Assembly (NCBI GenBank): GCA_036666555.1
Contig: JAVWVS010000003.1
Coordinates: 62,001 to 126,000 of the forward strand
DNA from: UMGS1251 sp036666555
GTDB lineage: Bacteria > Bacillota > Clostridia > Lachnospirales > Lachnospiraceae
Length of the DNA: 64,000 nt
Reading direction: 5' to 3'
Made by a program: the position numbers and the translations under genes. Position 1 is the stretch's first letter; each line of letters opens with the position of its first letter. Below the pieces are notes generated by a model. That model was not told where the DNA came from. It ran no database searches and saw nothing but the letters and a program-made list of their open reading frames with translations. This document shows positions 43,356 through 51,957 of this stretch, in pieces.

Positions 43356-44162
43356 ATGGATTATCAAATTCTTGTACTGGACTTAGATGGTACCTTAACC
43401 AATTCCGATAAAAAAATATCAGCGCCTACCAAAGAAGCTCTGACAGACATTCAAAATCAAGGTAAAAAAGTAGTATTGGCTTCTGGGCGTCCTACTTATG
43501 GCGTCACTCCTCTTGCCAAAGAACTGGAGCTATCCAAATATGGTGGTTATATCCTTTCTTATAACGGTGCCTGTATTACCGACTGTTCCACCGGGAAAAC
43601 CATTTATAACAAAACTGTCCCGATAGATATTCTACCGGATTTATTTCATATTGCCCAACAATTCCCAGCAGATATTCTAACTTATACCGACGAGCATATT
43701 CTATCAGGAATTTGCAGTAATCCTTATACGGAACTAGAATCTAGAATTAATCACATGCCCGTCATACATGCCGATAATTTCCCGGAAAATATTCATTTCC
43801 CGGTGAATAAGTATCTCATTACGGGTGAAGGCTCCGTGCTAGCCAAAGCAGAAATTGCGGTCAAAGAAAAATTTCATAAACTTTTGAATATTTATCGCTC
43901 TGAGCCATTCTTCCTGGAGATTATGCCTCAAAATATTGACAAAGCTTACTCTCTTCAAAAACTGTTAAACAGCATTGGTCTCACCGCTGACCAGATGATT
44001 TGTTGTGGTGACGGCTTGAATGATGTCACCATGATTGAGTATGCCGGTCTGGGTGTTGCCATGGAAAATGCACAGCCACCGGTAAGAGCTTTGGCAGATT
44101 ATATTACCAAATCCAATGATGAAGATGGCATTCTACATGTGATTAATGAATTTATGAGATAG
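43356..44162 (+). CDS. Cof-type HAD-superfamily sugar phosphatase
   Basis: A 268-residue cap-type HAD hydrolase. Motif I QILVLDLDGTLTNSDKKIS (Asp nucleophile), motif II VVLASGRP, and motif III/IV CCGDGLNDVTMIEYAGLGVAMENA are present; the C2B-type cap is between about 85 and 190. The Cof family removes phosphate from sugar phosphates or other small metabolites; the physiological substrate cannot be predicted from sequence. It follows murF by 21 bp in the same operon. Confidence 0.88.
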   Translation: MDYQILVLDLDGTLTNSDKKISAPTKEALTDIQNQGKKVVLASGRPTYGVTPLAKELELSKYGGYILSYNGACITDCSTGKTIYNKTVPIDILPDLFHIAQQFPADILTYTDEHILSGICSNPYTELESRINHMPVIHADNFPENIHFPVNKYLITGEGSVLAKAEIAVKEKFHKLLNIYRSEPFFLEIMPQNIDKAYSLQKLLNSIGLTADQMICCGDGLNDVTMIEYAGLGVAMENAQPPVRALADYITKSNDEDGILHVINEFMR

Positions 44163-44184
44163 CAGTAATTTTATGATGAATTCA

Positions 44185-44213
44185 TTCACTTTTTAGAACA
44201 AATGTGCTATAAT
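44185..44213 (+). promoter_or_regulatory. Promoter of the aminopeptidase P gene
   Basis: A TTCACT -35-like box (44185-44190) and TATAAT (44208-44213) are 17 bp apart, with TGC before the -10 giving an extended -10. The start codon lies 62 bp downstream. Confidence 0.6.
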
Positions 44214-44231
44214 AACCTCTGGTATATTATA

Positions 44232-44255
44232 TTTTTTGACAAATTTGTCAAAAAA
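44232..44255 (+). promoter_or_regulatory. 24-bp perfect palindrome in the aminopeptidase P 5' UTR, operator candidate
   Basis: Two 12-bp arms, TTTTTTGACAAA and TTTGTCAAAAAA, abut without a spacer, downstream of the -10 box and upstream of the ribosome site. No U-run follows, so it is not a terminator. The position suggests a repressor operator; the regulator is unknown. Confidence 0.45.
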
Positions 44256-44275
44256 ACTTTGAAGGAGGTTTTACG

Positions 44276-46063
44276 ATGAAAGTATCAGAAAGAGTTACGC
44301 AATTACGTGCTTTGATGGCAGAAAAAAACATGGATCTATATGTTGTTCCTACTGCCGATTTTCATCAAAGTGAATATGTTGGAGAACATTTCAAGGCTAG
44401 AAAATTTATTACCGGTTTTTCCGGTTCCGCCGGAACTGCTGTCATTGCTAAAGATACAGCAGGTCTTTGGACTGACGGAAGGTATTTTTTACAAGCTGGA
44501 GTACAGTTAGAAGGATCTACTGTTGATTTATTCAAAATGGGAGAACCAGGGGTTCCAACTGTGGAAGAATTTATTGCTTCTACCCTTCCAGAAGGTGGCA
44601 TATTAGGATTTGATGGACGTGTTGTTGCCATGGGGGATGGACAAAGTTATGAATCAATTACCACTGCAAAACATGCTACAATCGACTACTCTTGTGATTT
44701 AATTGATTCCATTTGGACAGACAGACCACCTCTCTCTGAAGAACCTGCATTTGATTTGGACGTGAAATATTCAGGAGAAACCGTTGCTTCTAAATTAATT
44801 CGTGTCAGAGAAGCTATGAAAGATGCCGGCGCAGATACCCATGTCATTACCTCTTTGGATGATGTTGCATGGTTATTAAATATTCGTGGAAATGATATTG
44901 AATTTTTCCCACTGGTGTTAAGTTATGCAATCGTTACCATGGACAAGGTGGATGTATTTATAAACGAGAAAAAACTAAATAGTGATTTGAAAGCGAAACT
45001 GGAAAAAGATGGGGTGGTTCTACATCCTTATAATGATGTATATGAAGCAGTCAAGACGCTGAATGCCTCCAATGCTGTTTTAGTAGACCCTGCCAGAATG
45101 AATTACGCTTTATACAATAACATTGCAAGTGATGTGAAAAAAATAGAATTAATGAATCCAACCGTTTTATTCAAGGCAAAAAAGAATCCGGTTGAAATTA
45201 AAAACATTAAAAATGCGCATGTCAAAGATGGTATTGCTCATACGAAATTCATCTATTGGTTAAAACATACCATAGGGAAAGAAAAAATTACCGAAATGAG
45301 TGCTGCTGCAAAATTAGAAGAACTACGCGCAGAGCAAGAAGGCTTTATCCGCCCAAGTTTCGAACCAATTTCTGCATTTGGAGAACATGGTGCCATTGTA
45401 CACTATACTTCTTCTCCCGAAACAGATGTAGAATTCAAAAAAGGTACTTTATATTTAACGGATACCGGTGGTGGTTATTACGAAGGTTCTACGGATATTA
45501 CCAGAACCATTGCTTTTGGAGAGATTCCACAAATTATGAAAGATCACTTTACTGCAACGTTGCAAAGTAACTTGCACCTTGCACATGCAAGATTTCTTTA
45601 TGGGGTAAACGGAATCAATCTGGATATCCTTGCAAGGGCACCTTTCTGGAATCAAAACCTAAACTTTAACCATGGTACTGGACACGGCGTAGGATATTTA
45701 ATGAATATCCATGAGGCACCAAGCGGATTTCGTTGGCAGTTCCGCCCGAATGAAGTACATCCATTTGAAGAAGGCATGGTTGTAACAGATGAACCGGGTA
45801 TCTACATTGCCAATTCTCATGGTGTTCGTATTGAAAATGAACTTCTAGTATGCAAAGGTGAAAAGAACGAATATGGTCAGTTTATGTATTTTGAACCAAT
45901 TACCTATGTACCTATTGATTTGGATGCGATTAACCCAGACATCCTGTCTGTTCAGGATAAAGCATGGTTAAACGAATATCACCAGACTGTATATGACACC
46001 ATTTCTCCTTATTTAGACGGAGATGAAAAAGAATGGCTGAAAGAAAATACACGAGCAATTTAG
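44276..46063 (+). CDS. pepP: Xaa-Pro aminopeptidase (M24B family)
   Basis: Removes N-terminal residues before proline from peptides. The 595-residue chain is the long form: two creatinase-like N-terminal domains (about 1-130 and 155-310) and a C-terminal pita-bread M24 domain. Metal-ligand motifs seen are TDTGGGYYEGSTDITRT (two Asp), NHGTGHGVGYLMNIHEAP (His), VVTDEPGIYI (Glu) and VRIENELLV (Glu). No signal peptide is present. ATG follows a strong GAAGGAGG. It is monocistronic; a bidirectional terminator lies downstream. Confidence 0.94.
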   Translation: MKVSERVTQLRALMAEKNMDLYVVPTADFHQSEYVGEHFKARKFITGFSGSAGTAVIAKDTAGLWTDGRYFLQAGVQLEGSTVDLFKMGEPGVPTVEEFIASTLPEGGILGFDGRVVAMGDGQSYESITTAKHATIDYSCDLIDSIWTDRPPLSEEPAFDLDVKYSGETVASKLIRVREAMKDAGADTHVITSLDDVAWLLNIRGNDIEFFPLVLSYAIVTMDKVDVFINEKKLNSDLKAKLEKDGVVLHPYNDVYEAVKTLNASNAVLVDPARMNYALYNNIASDVKKIELMNPTVLFKAKKNPVEIKNIKNAHVKDGIAHTKFIYWLKHTIGKEKITEMSAAAKLEELRAEQEGFIRPSFEPISAFGEHGAIVHYTSSPETDVEFKKGTLYLTDTGGGYYEGSTDITRTIAFGEIPQIMKDHFTATLQSNLHLAHARFLYGVNGINLDILARAPFWNQNLNFNHGTGHGVGYLMNIHEAPSGFRWQFRPNEVHPFEEGMVVTDEPGIYIANSHGVRIENELLVCKGEKNEYGQFMYFEPITYVPIDLDAINPDILSVQDKAWLNEYHQTVYDTISPYLDGDEKEWLKENTRAI

Positions 46064-46076
46064 TGTTCTGAAAAGC

Positions 46077-46123
46077 AAATAAAATGTGGTTCCTCATCTT
46101 CCATGGGGAGCCACATTTTATTT
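46077..46123. terminator. Bidirectional terminator between pepP and the solute-binding lipoprotein gene
   Basis: A 17-bp stem (one G-T pair) with a 13-nt loop; arms at 46077-46093 and 46107-46123. Stem ends are A/T-rich, and T-rich sequence follows on the plus strand. It separates two convergent transcripts. Confidence 0.8.
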
Positions 46124-46142
46124 GTTTTCTCTTACTCGTTGA

Positions 46143-48044
46143 TTACTTCTTTTTATATACCACAAATCTTCCGTCTTCGCTAGGTGCAATGCTTTCCTTT
46201 TTGGCAATTGCTTTACTTAGTACGTCTTTGATTAATATACCGGTCTGATCACAAGATTTTATATATTCTGTTGGTACCGTTTCATCCATCACCGCAATGG
46301 AATACAATTTTTTTGAATCAATTGCGTTCCCTTTTTCATCTGTAATTTGATGAATACGGTTTCCCGGTTCAGCCACCGGATCGTATTCCATTCGCAGTCC
46401 GGAAAAATAGTAAAACCATCCAGTCTGTTGATGATCTACCGGAATCGCATACTCCAATGTGCGTTTTAAGTCTTCTCCGGTCATGGTGATCTTCCAAAGT
46501 TCTCCTTTTTCACCTGCCCGCATATCTGGTAACACACGCTTCACATCTATCTCGGACAAATCTCCTTTGTAAAATCGTGCACTGACCCCTTTACCATTGC
46601 CTCGCCCATCTTTCCCACTATCCAGAAATAAAGCCATCTCACAATCACCTTCCACACGCATAGCATCCGTCAGGAAATTGCCGGTATCCATCAAGGTAAA
46701 GTCCTTCGTTGCATTTCCAATGACTTTTGCGTCCTCTCGCTTCGGCGGTGAACTGTTTTGCTGGTCCACCATTTGGATTACCTCTGCTTTCGTTTTGGTT
46801 CCTTCCACCATACCGGCCAGACCTTCCCGCAAGGCTCCCTGAGCATTTTTCAAAGTAGGGAACACTCCATATCTGCCTTGCTTTAATGTCTGCTGAATAT
46901 CTTGAATCTCCGGTACATCCGGTGGTTCGACTCCTTTGAGTCCGGAAAGCATGCCACCGGTATCGCCTGCCAGTGCAAGCTGACCTTCCGGGGTGCTGAT
47001 ATAATCTAATATTTGTTTTACCAGTTCGAATTTCTCTTTGTTTTTTTCATCCTTCATATGTTTATTCACACCGATATAACATACTGGATAGATTCTTGCC
47101 CAGTCACTGGCTTCGGAGTCTGGATTGAAAAATGGCATTAATCCAAATTCATCTGTACACCCAGTCCGTTGCTCACCCGTGCGCGCAATTAACGTGGAAT
47201 CCTCTACCATTGCACATTGTCGTGTAAAGAGCATCTGCTCTCGATCTTGATAATGAAGTTTTAAATCTTCTTTTTTCAAAATACCATGGTCAATCAGCTT
47301 TTGAAATGTATCCAGAGCCGGACTGAAATTATCCGCAAAGCTTCCTTTCCCTTGATTATACTCCGCAATCTTCTGTGCATTTTCCGGTTTACTGAAGCTT
47401 TCTTCATAGCCATATCCTACAAATGCGGTATCTAATACCTCTGAATTGCCTAGCCCTAACTGAAGAGAACGGATTCCACTCTCTTCTATCTCCTTACACA
47501 GGGAAAGAAATCCATCAAAATCTTCGGGTACTTCCCAGCCATGTTCCTTAAATAAGGTTTTATTGTACACAATTCCACGTATCTGTGTCGGTCCCGGAAG
47601 ATAATATAATTTTCCCTCTCTGGAAATATAATCCAGTCTGGTCGTCATATATTTTCTGGTCATTGACATAGCAGATAAGTCCAGCAGTTCCTCTTCCCAG
47701 TACTGCTCCCCTACCTCCAACGGCCAGGTAGATACCATATCCGGTAAATCCCCATGTTTCAAGCGAGCCTCATACTCATCGATGCCCATATCCGAGGTGT
47801 AATTGCCTACTTGTATCAAATCAATTTGGGGAAACTTCTTTTCCACTTCTTGTTCAAATATATTGATTGAAAATGCATTCTTGGTCAAGATGGTAATCGG
47901 AGTCTTTTCCGAAGAGCTCTCTTTTTGTGTTAGGATGTCCTTTTCTGCTTTTGGTTTCTTTTGTTTTTGTCCGCAAGCAGACAAACCAGCAACTGCTATT
48001 CCCACGCATAAAAATATCAGTAGATATCGTCTTGATTGTTTCAT
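46143..48044 (-). CDS. Solute-binding lipoprotein fused to a 5'-nucleotidase C-terminal domain
   Basis: The 633 residues hold a lipoprotein signal with lipobox LSAC (Cys 24), a family 1 extracellular solute-binding fold (about 45-420: GILVYN-like ... PGPTQIRGIVYNKTLFKEHGWEVPEDFDGFLSLCKEIE, then VEDSTLIARTG and YISTPEGQLALAGDTGG), and a separate C-terminal domain (about 440-633) with GNFLTDAMRVEGDCEMALFLDSG, ISEID-VKRVLPDM, ITMTGEDLKRTLEYA, YYFSGLRMEYDP and YSIAVMDETV. That domain matches the nucleotide-binding half of secreted 5'-nucleotidases (UshA type), while the metallophosphatase half is missing. The start at 48044 (GGAGGAG ahead) is preferred to one 36 codons earlier. It follows the EAL receptor by 31 bp, so it may deliver a ligand signal to that receptor. 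No permease is nearby. Confidence 0.78.
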   Translation of the reverse strand: MKQSRRYLLIFLCVGIAVAGLSACGQKQKKPKAEKDILTQKESSSEKTPITILTKNAFSINIFEQEVEKKFPQIDLIQVGNYTSDMGIDEYEARLKHGDLPDMVSTWPLEVGEQYWEEELLDLSAMSMTRKYMTTRLDYISREGKLYYLPGPTQIRGIVYNKTLFKEHGWEVPEDFDGFLSLCKEIEESGIRSLQLGLGNSEVLDTAFVGYGYEESFSKPENAQKIAEYNQGKGSFADNFSPALDTFQKLIDHGILKKEDLKLHYQDREQMLFTRQCAMVEDSTLIARTGEQRTGCTDEFGLMPFFNPDSEASDWARIYPVCYIGVNKHMKDEKNKEKFELVKQILDYISTPEGQLALAGDTGGMLSGLKGVEPPDVPEIQDIQQTLKQGRYGVFPTLKNAQGALREGLAGMVEGTKTKAEVIQMVDQQNSSPPKREDAKVIGNATKDFTLMDTGNFLTDAMRVEGDCEMALFLDSGKDGRGNGKGVSARFYKGDLSEIDVKRVLPDMRAGEKGELWKITMTGEDLKRTLEYAIPVDHQQTGWFYYFSGLRMEYDPVAEPGNRIHQITDEKGNAIDSKKLYSIAVMDETVPTEYIKSCDQTGILIKDVLSKAIAKKESIAPSEDGRFVVYKKK

Positions 48045-48075
48045 AAACTCCTCCTCTTCTCCAAAACTGCTCATG

Positions 48076-50346
48076 CTATTTTCCAAAATATTTTTTTTCG
48101 AATTCCAGAATTGGCATTGGCTTTGCAAAATAATACCCCTGTATATAATCACACTGCAACTGCTTCAACATTTCCACTTGTGAACTTTGTTCTACTCCTT
48201 CTGCTACCGTCAGCATAGAAAGCGCTTTTGCCATGGAGATAATACTTCCAATAACCGATTTTGTCCGTTCCATATCCCTCTCGCTGTTCCGGAAAAAGAT
48301 TCTATCTATCTTAATCGTATCCACCGGAATATCCTGAATCATATTTAGAGAAGAATAACCACTGCCAAAATCATCCATAGAGCAGCCAAATCCAGCCTCA
48401 TGAATTTTTTCAATGGTATGAATTAAATATTCCACATCCTCAAATACGGTAGTTTCTGTAAGCTCAATCTCAATAAATTCGGATGGAGTATGATATTGCT
48501 TCGCAATCGCCGCATATTGTTCAATAAATTTTGTATTCTTTAAATGTGCCCGAGAACAATTCACGGATATTTTCACAGGCCGAATTCCTTGATCCAACCA
48601 GCTTCGAATCGTCTTACATACCTTTTCAAATACCCACATATCCAACTGAATAATAAATCCATTTTTTTCAAATAGCGTAATAAATTCATCCGGATAAATC
48701 ATCCCTTCCGTATGGCTTACCCATCGCACCAAAGCCTCTGCTCCACCGATTTTCTCACTATTGGTAAGCACCTTCGGCTGTAAATATACTTGAAATTCTT
48801 CGTTCTCCAAAGCCTGTTCCATCATGTCTTCTATTTGCTTTTCTCTAAAAAGTGTCAGTCGCAATTGTTCATCATAAATGGCATAGCGCAATTTTCCTCT
48901 CAGCTCATGCGCCGTTTCAGTAAGTGCCAATTTTGCACGGTCAATCATCTGTGGTAATGGCAGTAGCGCATCTTCTACTATATAAATACCAAACTCCATA
49001 ATCAATGGTAGCCATGTAGAACCATTTTGTTCCATATAAGTAGTATACGTTTCATACCAAGTATCCAACCGGGCTGTTAACGTTTTTTCGTCCGTATATT
49101 TTACTAACACATAAAAATGATCTGCCAGCTGTCGCCCCATGCATTCCCCTTCGTTCAGATTTTCTCCGATTCCATATGCAATTCCACGTAAAATATCGTC
49201 ACAATTTTCTTCTCCGAACTGTTCATTCAGAACCTTAAATTTTTCAATATTAGTATAAATCAAAGCATATTCAGACTTTCCAAATGCTTTTAAAAGTCCT
49301 TTTGCAAGTTCATAAAAACGTTGTTCCGTGTTGCCTCCCGTCACCGCATCCACATACACAATGTGTTCTAATTTGCGATGGCTGCGATAAACCGTCACTG
49401 CCCAACCTACAAATAGCAGTGCAAAAGTCAGTGTAACAAAACTACAAAGTAATATGGTTATTTTAAGCATTAAACTTGATTTGGCGTTCACTGTCTCTAC
49501 GGGAACAAAGGTCAACAAATACCAGTCTTGTGTGTGCAGCGGAGTATATGTCATATATTCATGGGCGTTTTTCGTCACATATTCCAACTGTCCGCTTTTC
49601 CTATGGGCAATATCTGCTTTCACACCCTCCAGTGTGCCTTTTCCTTTCAATTCCGCTTCCGAAAGAAAGTTCAAAATATTATATCCGGTATCGGCGGCTC
49701 TTTCTACACTGGAGCGAATCACTACCGTACCATCTTGTCGCACAACATGGGCATATCCTTTTCCGTCAAAAGCCTTCATCGACAGCATTTTGTCAAAGGT
49801 CTGGGAATCATAAGTCGCAGCTAATGCCACCATGGAGTTTCCTTCCATGACCAACGGTTCAATGGGCACAGCAAAAATAACACAGTCTTTTTCCTTTACC
49901 ACTTGCGAAACAGACATCGCTGGCTTTTTCGCCACAACCGCTTCCCGCAAATAGTCTTCCCCTTGTAAAACCACTGTGTTTCCATCTTTATCATAAGCAA
50001 TACCCGATTCATCAATTAAGAAGATATCACTATACTTCCAATATTCCTGCTGTCCATGAGTCACTTCCTTAAATTGTTTAAATCCACTTGTCTCCGAGCT
50101 TTGTAAAACAGTTCCAATGGCTTCTAATACCGCATAATTATCATTCATACTTTTACTGATATTGGTTCCCATCTGCTTGGAAATCTCTTGCATATACCCG
50201 CTGTTTTCATCTCGTATGGTATCTTGCAAACGCATATAATATTGAAAACACAAAACACTAATCAAAATACACATGCCGGTAAATGCCAAAACTACCACCC
50301 TTAACACATGTTTTTCTTTCTTGGAAAGCTTTTTTCTTTTGTCCAT
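48076..50346 (-). CDS. Membrane receptor with dCache, degenerate GGDEF and EAL domains (c-di-GMP phosphodiesterase)
   Basis: Of 756 residues: membrane helix (about 14-37), outside dCache-like sensor (about 40-290), second helix (about 294-320), a GGDEF-fold domain (about 325-490) whose GGDEF site reads LADHF (about 407-411), so it cannot be a cyclase, and an EAL domain (about 505-756). The EAL domain keeps the catalytic set: GGAEALVRW (Glu 537), ISVNCSR, IEIELTET, MDDFGSGYSSL, IKIDR, AEGVE and QGYYFAKP. It therefore should hydrolyse c-di-GMP, with the dead GGDEF acting perhaps as a GTP sensor. It is first in the operon with the solute-binding lipoprotein. A promoter lies 50 bp upstream. Confidence 0.88.
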   Translation of the reverse strand: MDKRKKLSKKEKHVLRVVVLAFTGMCILISVLCFQYYMRLQDTIRDENSGYMQEISKQMGTNISKSMNDNYAVLEAIGTVLQSSETSGFKQFKEVTHGQQEYWKYSDIFLIDESGIAYDKDGNTVVLQGEDYLREAVVAKKPAMSVSQVVKEKDCVIFAVPIEPLVMEGNSMVALAATYDSQTFDKMLSMKAFDGKGYAHVVRQDGTVVIRSSVERAADTGYNILNFLSEAELKGKGTLEGVKADIAHRKSGQLEYVTKNAHEYMTYTPLHTQDWYLLTFVPVETVNAKSSLMLKITILLCSFVTLTFALLFVGWAVTVYRSHRKLEHIVYVDAVTGGNTEQRFYELAKGLLKAFGKSEYALIYTNIEKFKVLNEQFGEENCDDILRGIAYGIGENLNEGECMGRQLADHFYVLVKYTDEKTLTARLDTWYETYTTYMEQNGSTWLPLIMEFGIYIVEDALLPLPQMIDRAKLALTETAHELRGKLRYAIYDEQLRLTLFREKQIEDMMEQALENEEFQVYLQPKVLTNSEKIGGAEALVRWVSHTEGMIYPDEFITLFEKNGFIIQLDMWVFEKVCKTIRSWLDQGIRPVKISVNCSRAHLKNTKFIEQYAAIAKQYHTPSEFIEIELTETTVFEDVEYLIHTIEKIHEAGFGCSMDDFGSGYSSLNMIQDIPVDTIKIDRIFFRNSERDMERTKSVIGSIISMAKALSMLTVAEGVEQSSQVEMLKQLQCDYIQGYYFAKPMPILEFEKKYFGK

Positions 50347-50397
50347 ATAGAACCTCTCATTTTGTGTTTGCTTCTGAATATAGTTATAGATATTCCA

Positions 50398-50425
50398 AGT
50401 ATATCATATAACCATAAAAAGTAAA
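50398..50425 (-). promoter_or_regulatory. Promoter of the EAL receptor/lipoprotein operon
   Basis: TTTACT (50420-50425) and TATACT (50398-50403) on the minus strand are 16 bp apart, 52 bp before the start codon. Confidence 0.5.
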
Positions 50426-50459
50426 ATAAAAAACACACGAAACCAAGCCAAATGGGAAT

Positions 50460-50497
50460 AAAAAGGAAGCAACGTCAAAAAATGCTGCTTCCTTTTT
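50460..50497 (-). terminator. Terminator after sstT
   Basis: A 12-bp stem (AAAAAGGAAGCA with TGCTTCCTTTTT) around a 14-nt loop, with a T-run on the minus strand, 24 bp downstream of the sstT stop codon. It isolates the EAL-receptor promoter from read-through. Confidence 0.85.
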
Positions 50498-50521
50498 CTA
50501 TAAGAATCTATTTATAATTTT

Positions 50522-51769
50522 CTACTCTGCGTTACCTTGTGCCGGTTTTTTCTCTCTAGTAATACCATTTTTACGGTCTTGCGCAAATTCTGCAATCGCT
50601 GTATATAGTACATCCGTAGACGAGTTAATCGCTGTCTCACAAGAATCCTGAATAACGCCTACGATAAATCCAACACCAACAACCTGCATTGCAATGTCAT
50701 TGGGAATCCCAAACAAACTACATGCAAGTGGTACTAGCAATAAAGATCCTCCCGCTACACCGGAAGCTCCACATGCACTGACCGCTGACAACACACTTAA
50801 GATAATTGCCGTTGGAATATCTACCGAGATGCCTAATGTATGTGTTGCTGCAAGTGTCAATATGGAAATTGTAATGGCTGCCCCACCCATGTTAATGGTA
50901 GCCCCAAGTGGTATGGAAACAGAATAAGTGTCTTTATCCAATCCCAATTCTTTACAAAGTCCCATATTTACCGGGATATTTGCTGCAGAACTTCTGGTAA
51001 AGAATGCTGTGATTCCACTATCTTTCAAACATTTCAATACCAGTGGATATGGATTCTTTCGAATATAGACAAAGGTAATAATTGGATTCACTACCAGTGC
51101 AACAAATAGCATGGTCCCTACTAATAATAGGATCAATCGGCCATAGCTTAACAATACATCAATCCCTTGTTGTGAAATGGTCGTAAATACAAGACCCATA
51201 ACACCAAAGGGAGCACAACTGATGACCCATCTTACCACTTGTGAAATCGCGTCTGAAATATTATTCAGCGCACTCTTCGTTCCATCACTGGCCTGTCGAA
51301 GTGCGAACCCTAAGATTACTGCCCATGCCAAGATTCCAATGTAATTGGCGTTCATCAATGCTCCGACCGGATTCGATACCACATTGAGTAATAATGTATT
51401 CAGTACTTCTCCTACACCACCTGGGGGCGTCACATCCGTTGCTCCCTTTACAAGTGTTAAGGTAACCGGGAACATAAAGCTTGTGATAACTGCCACCGTT
51501 CCGGCTAAAAATGTTCCTAATAGATACAAAAAAATGACAGATTTCATATTGGTCTTCTTGCCATCTTTATGTTGTGACAATGCCCCAATAACTAAGAAAA
51601 ATACCAGTAGCGGAGCAACTGCCTTCAATGCTCCAACAAATAATTGGCCGAATAATGAAATCACCGTTACTTTTGGAATCGTTAGCCCCAGAATGGTACC
51701 TAAAATCAACCCCATAATAATTCGCTTAACTAAACTAATACTGTTCCATTTTCCTACTATTTTCTTCAT
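50522..51769 (-). CDS. sstT: Serine/threonine:sodium symporter SstT
   Basis: Dicarboxylate/amino-acid:cation symporter family, with about eight membrane helices and two re-entrant hairpins. The protein keeps long stretches typical of SstT: FVGALKAVAPLLVFFLVIGAL, FAPFGVMGLV-type loop, the hairpin AFFTRSSAANIPVNMGLCKE, SIPLGATINMGGAAITI and the C-terminal SACGASGVAGGSLLLVPLAC and IQDSCETAINSSTDVL. The 415-residue ATG form (51769, MKKIVGKWNSISLVK) begins where SstT proteins begin, but its ribosome site is weak; in-frame GTG/ATG starts lie upstream at 51832 and 51808. A separate tiny ATG-CAT-ATG-AAT-TGA frame sits behind the best Shine-Dalgarno and could be a leader. Confidence 0.93.
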   Translation of the reverse strand: MKKIVGKWNSISLVKRIIMGLILGTILGLTIPKVTVISLFGQLFVGALKAVAPLLVFFLVIGALSQHKDGKKTNMKSVIFLYLLGTFLAGTVAVITSFMFPVTLTLVKGATDVTPPGGVGEVLNTLLLNVVSNPVGALMNANYIGILAWAVILGFALRQASDGTKSALNNISDAISQVVRWVISCAPFGVMGLVFTTISQQGIDVLLSYGRLILLLVGTMLFVALVVNPIITFVYIRKNPYPLVLKCLKDSGITAFFTRSSAANIPVNMGLCKELGLDKDTYSVSIPLGATINMGGAAITISILTLAATHTLGISVDIPTAIILSVLSAVSACGASGVAGGSLLLVPLACSLFGIPNDIAMQVVGVGFIVGVIQDSCETAINSSTDVLYTAIAEFAQDRKNGITREKKPAQGNAE

Positions 51770-51957
51770 CTCTTTTTGTGGAATATGTCTATATTCCTTC
51801 TTCCCCATCCTCAATTCATATGCATATTCCACCTCTCCTCTCTCTTTTTTCTTTTTGTACTGTTTCTTTTCACTGTTTTTCTTCCCCTGTTTATCTCATG
51901 TTTGTATTATCTCACAATCCAGATGAGATTTCCACTTTTTTTTCTGTTGTTTTGTTT

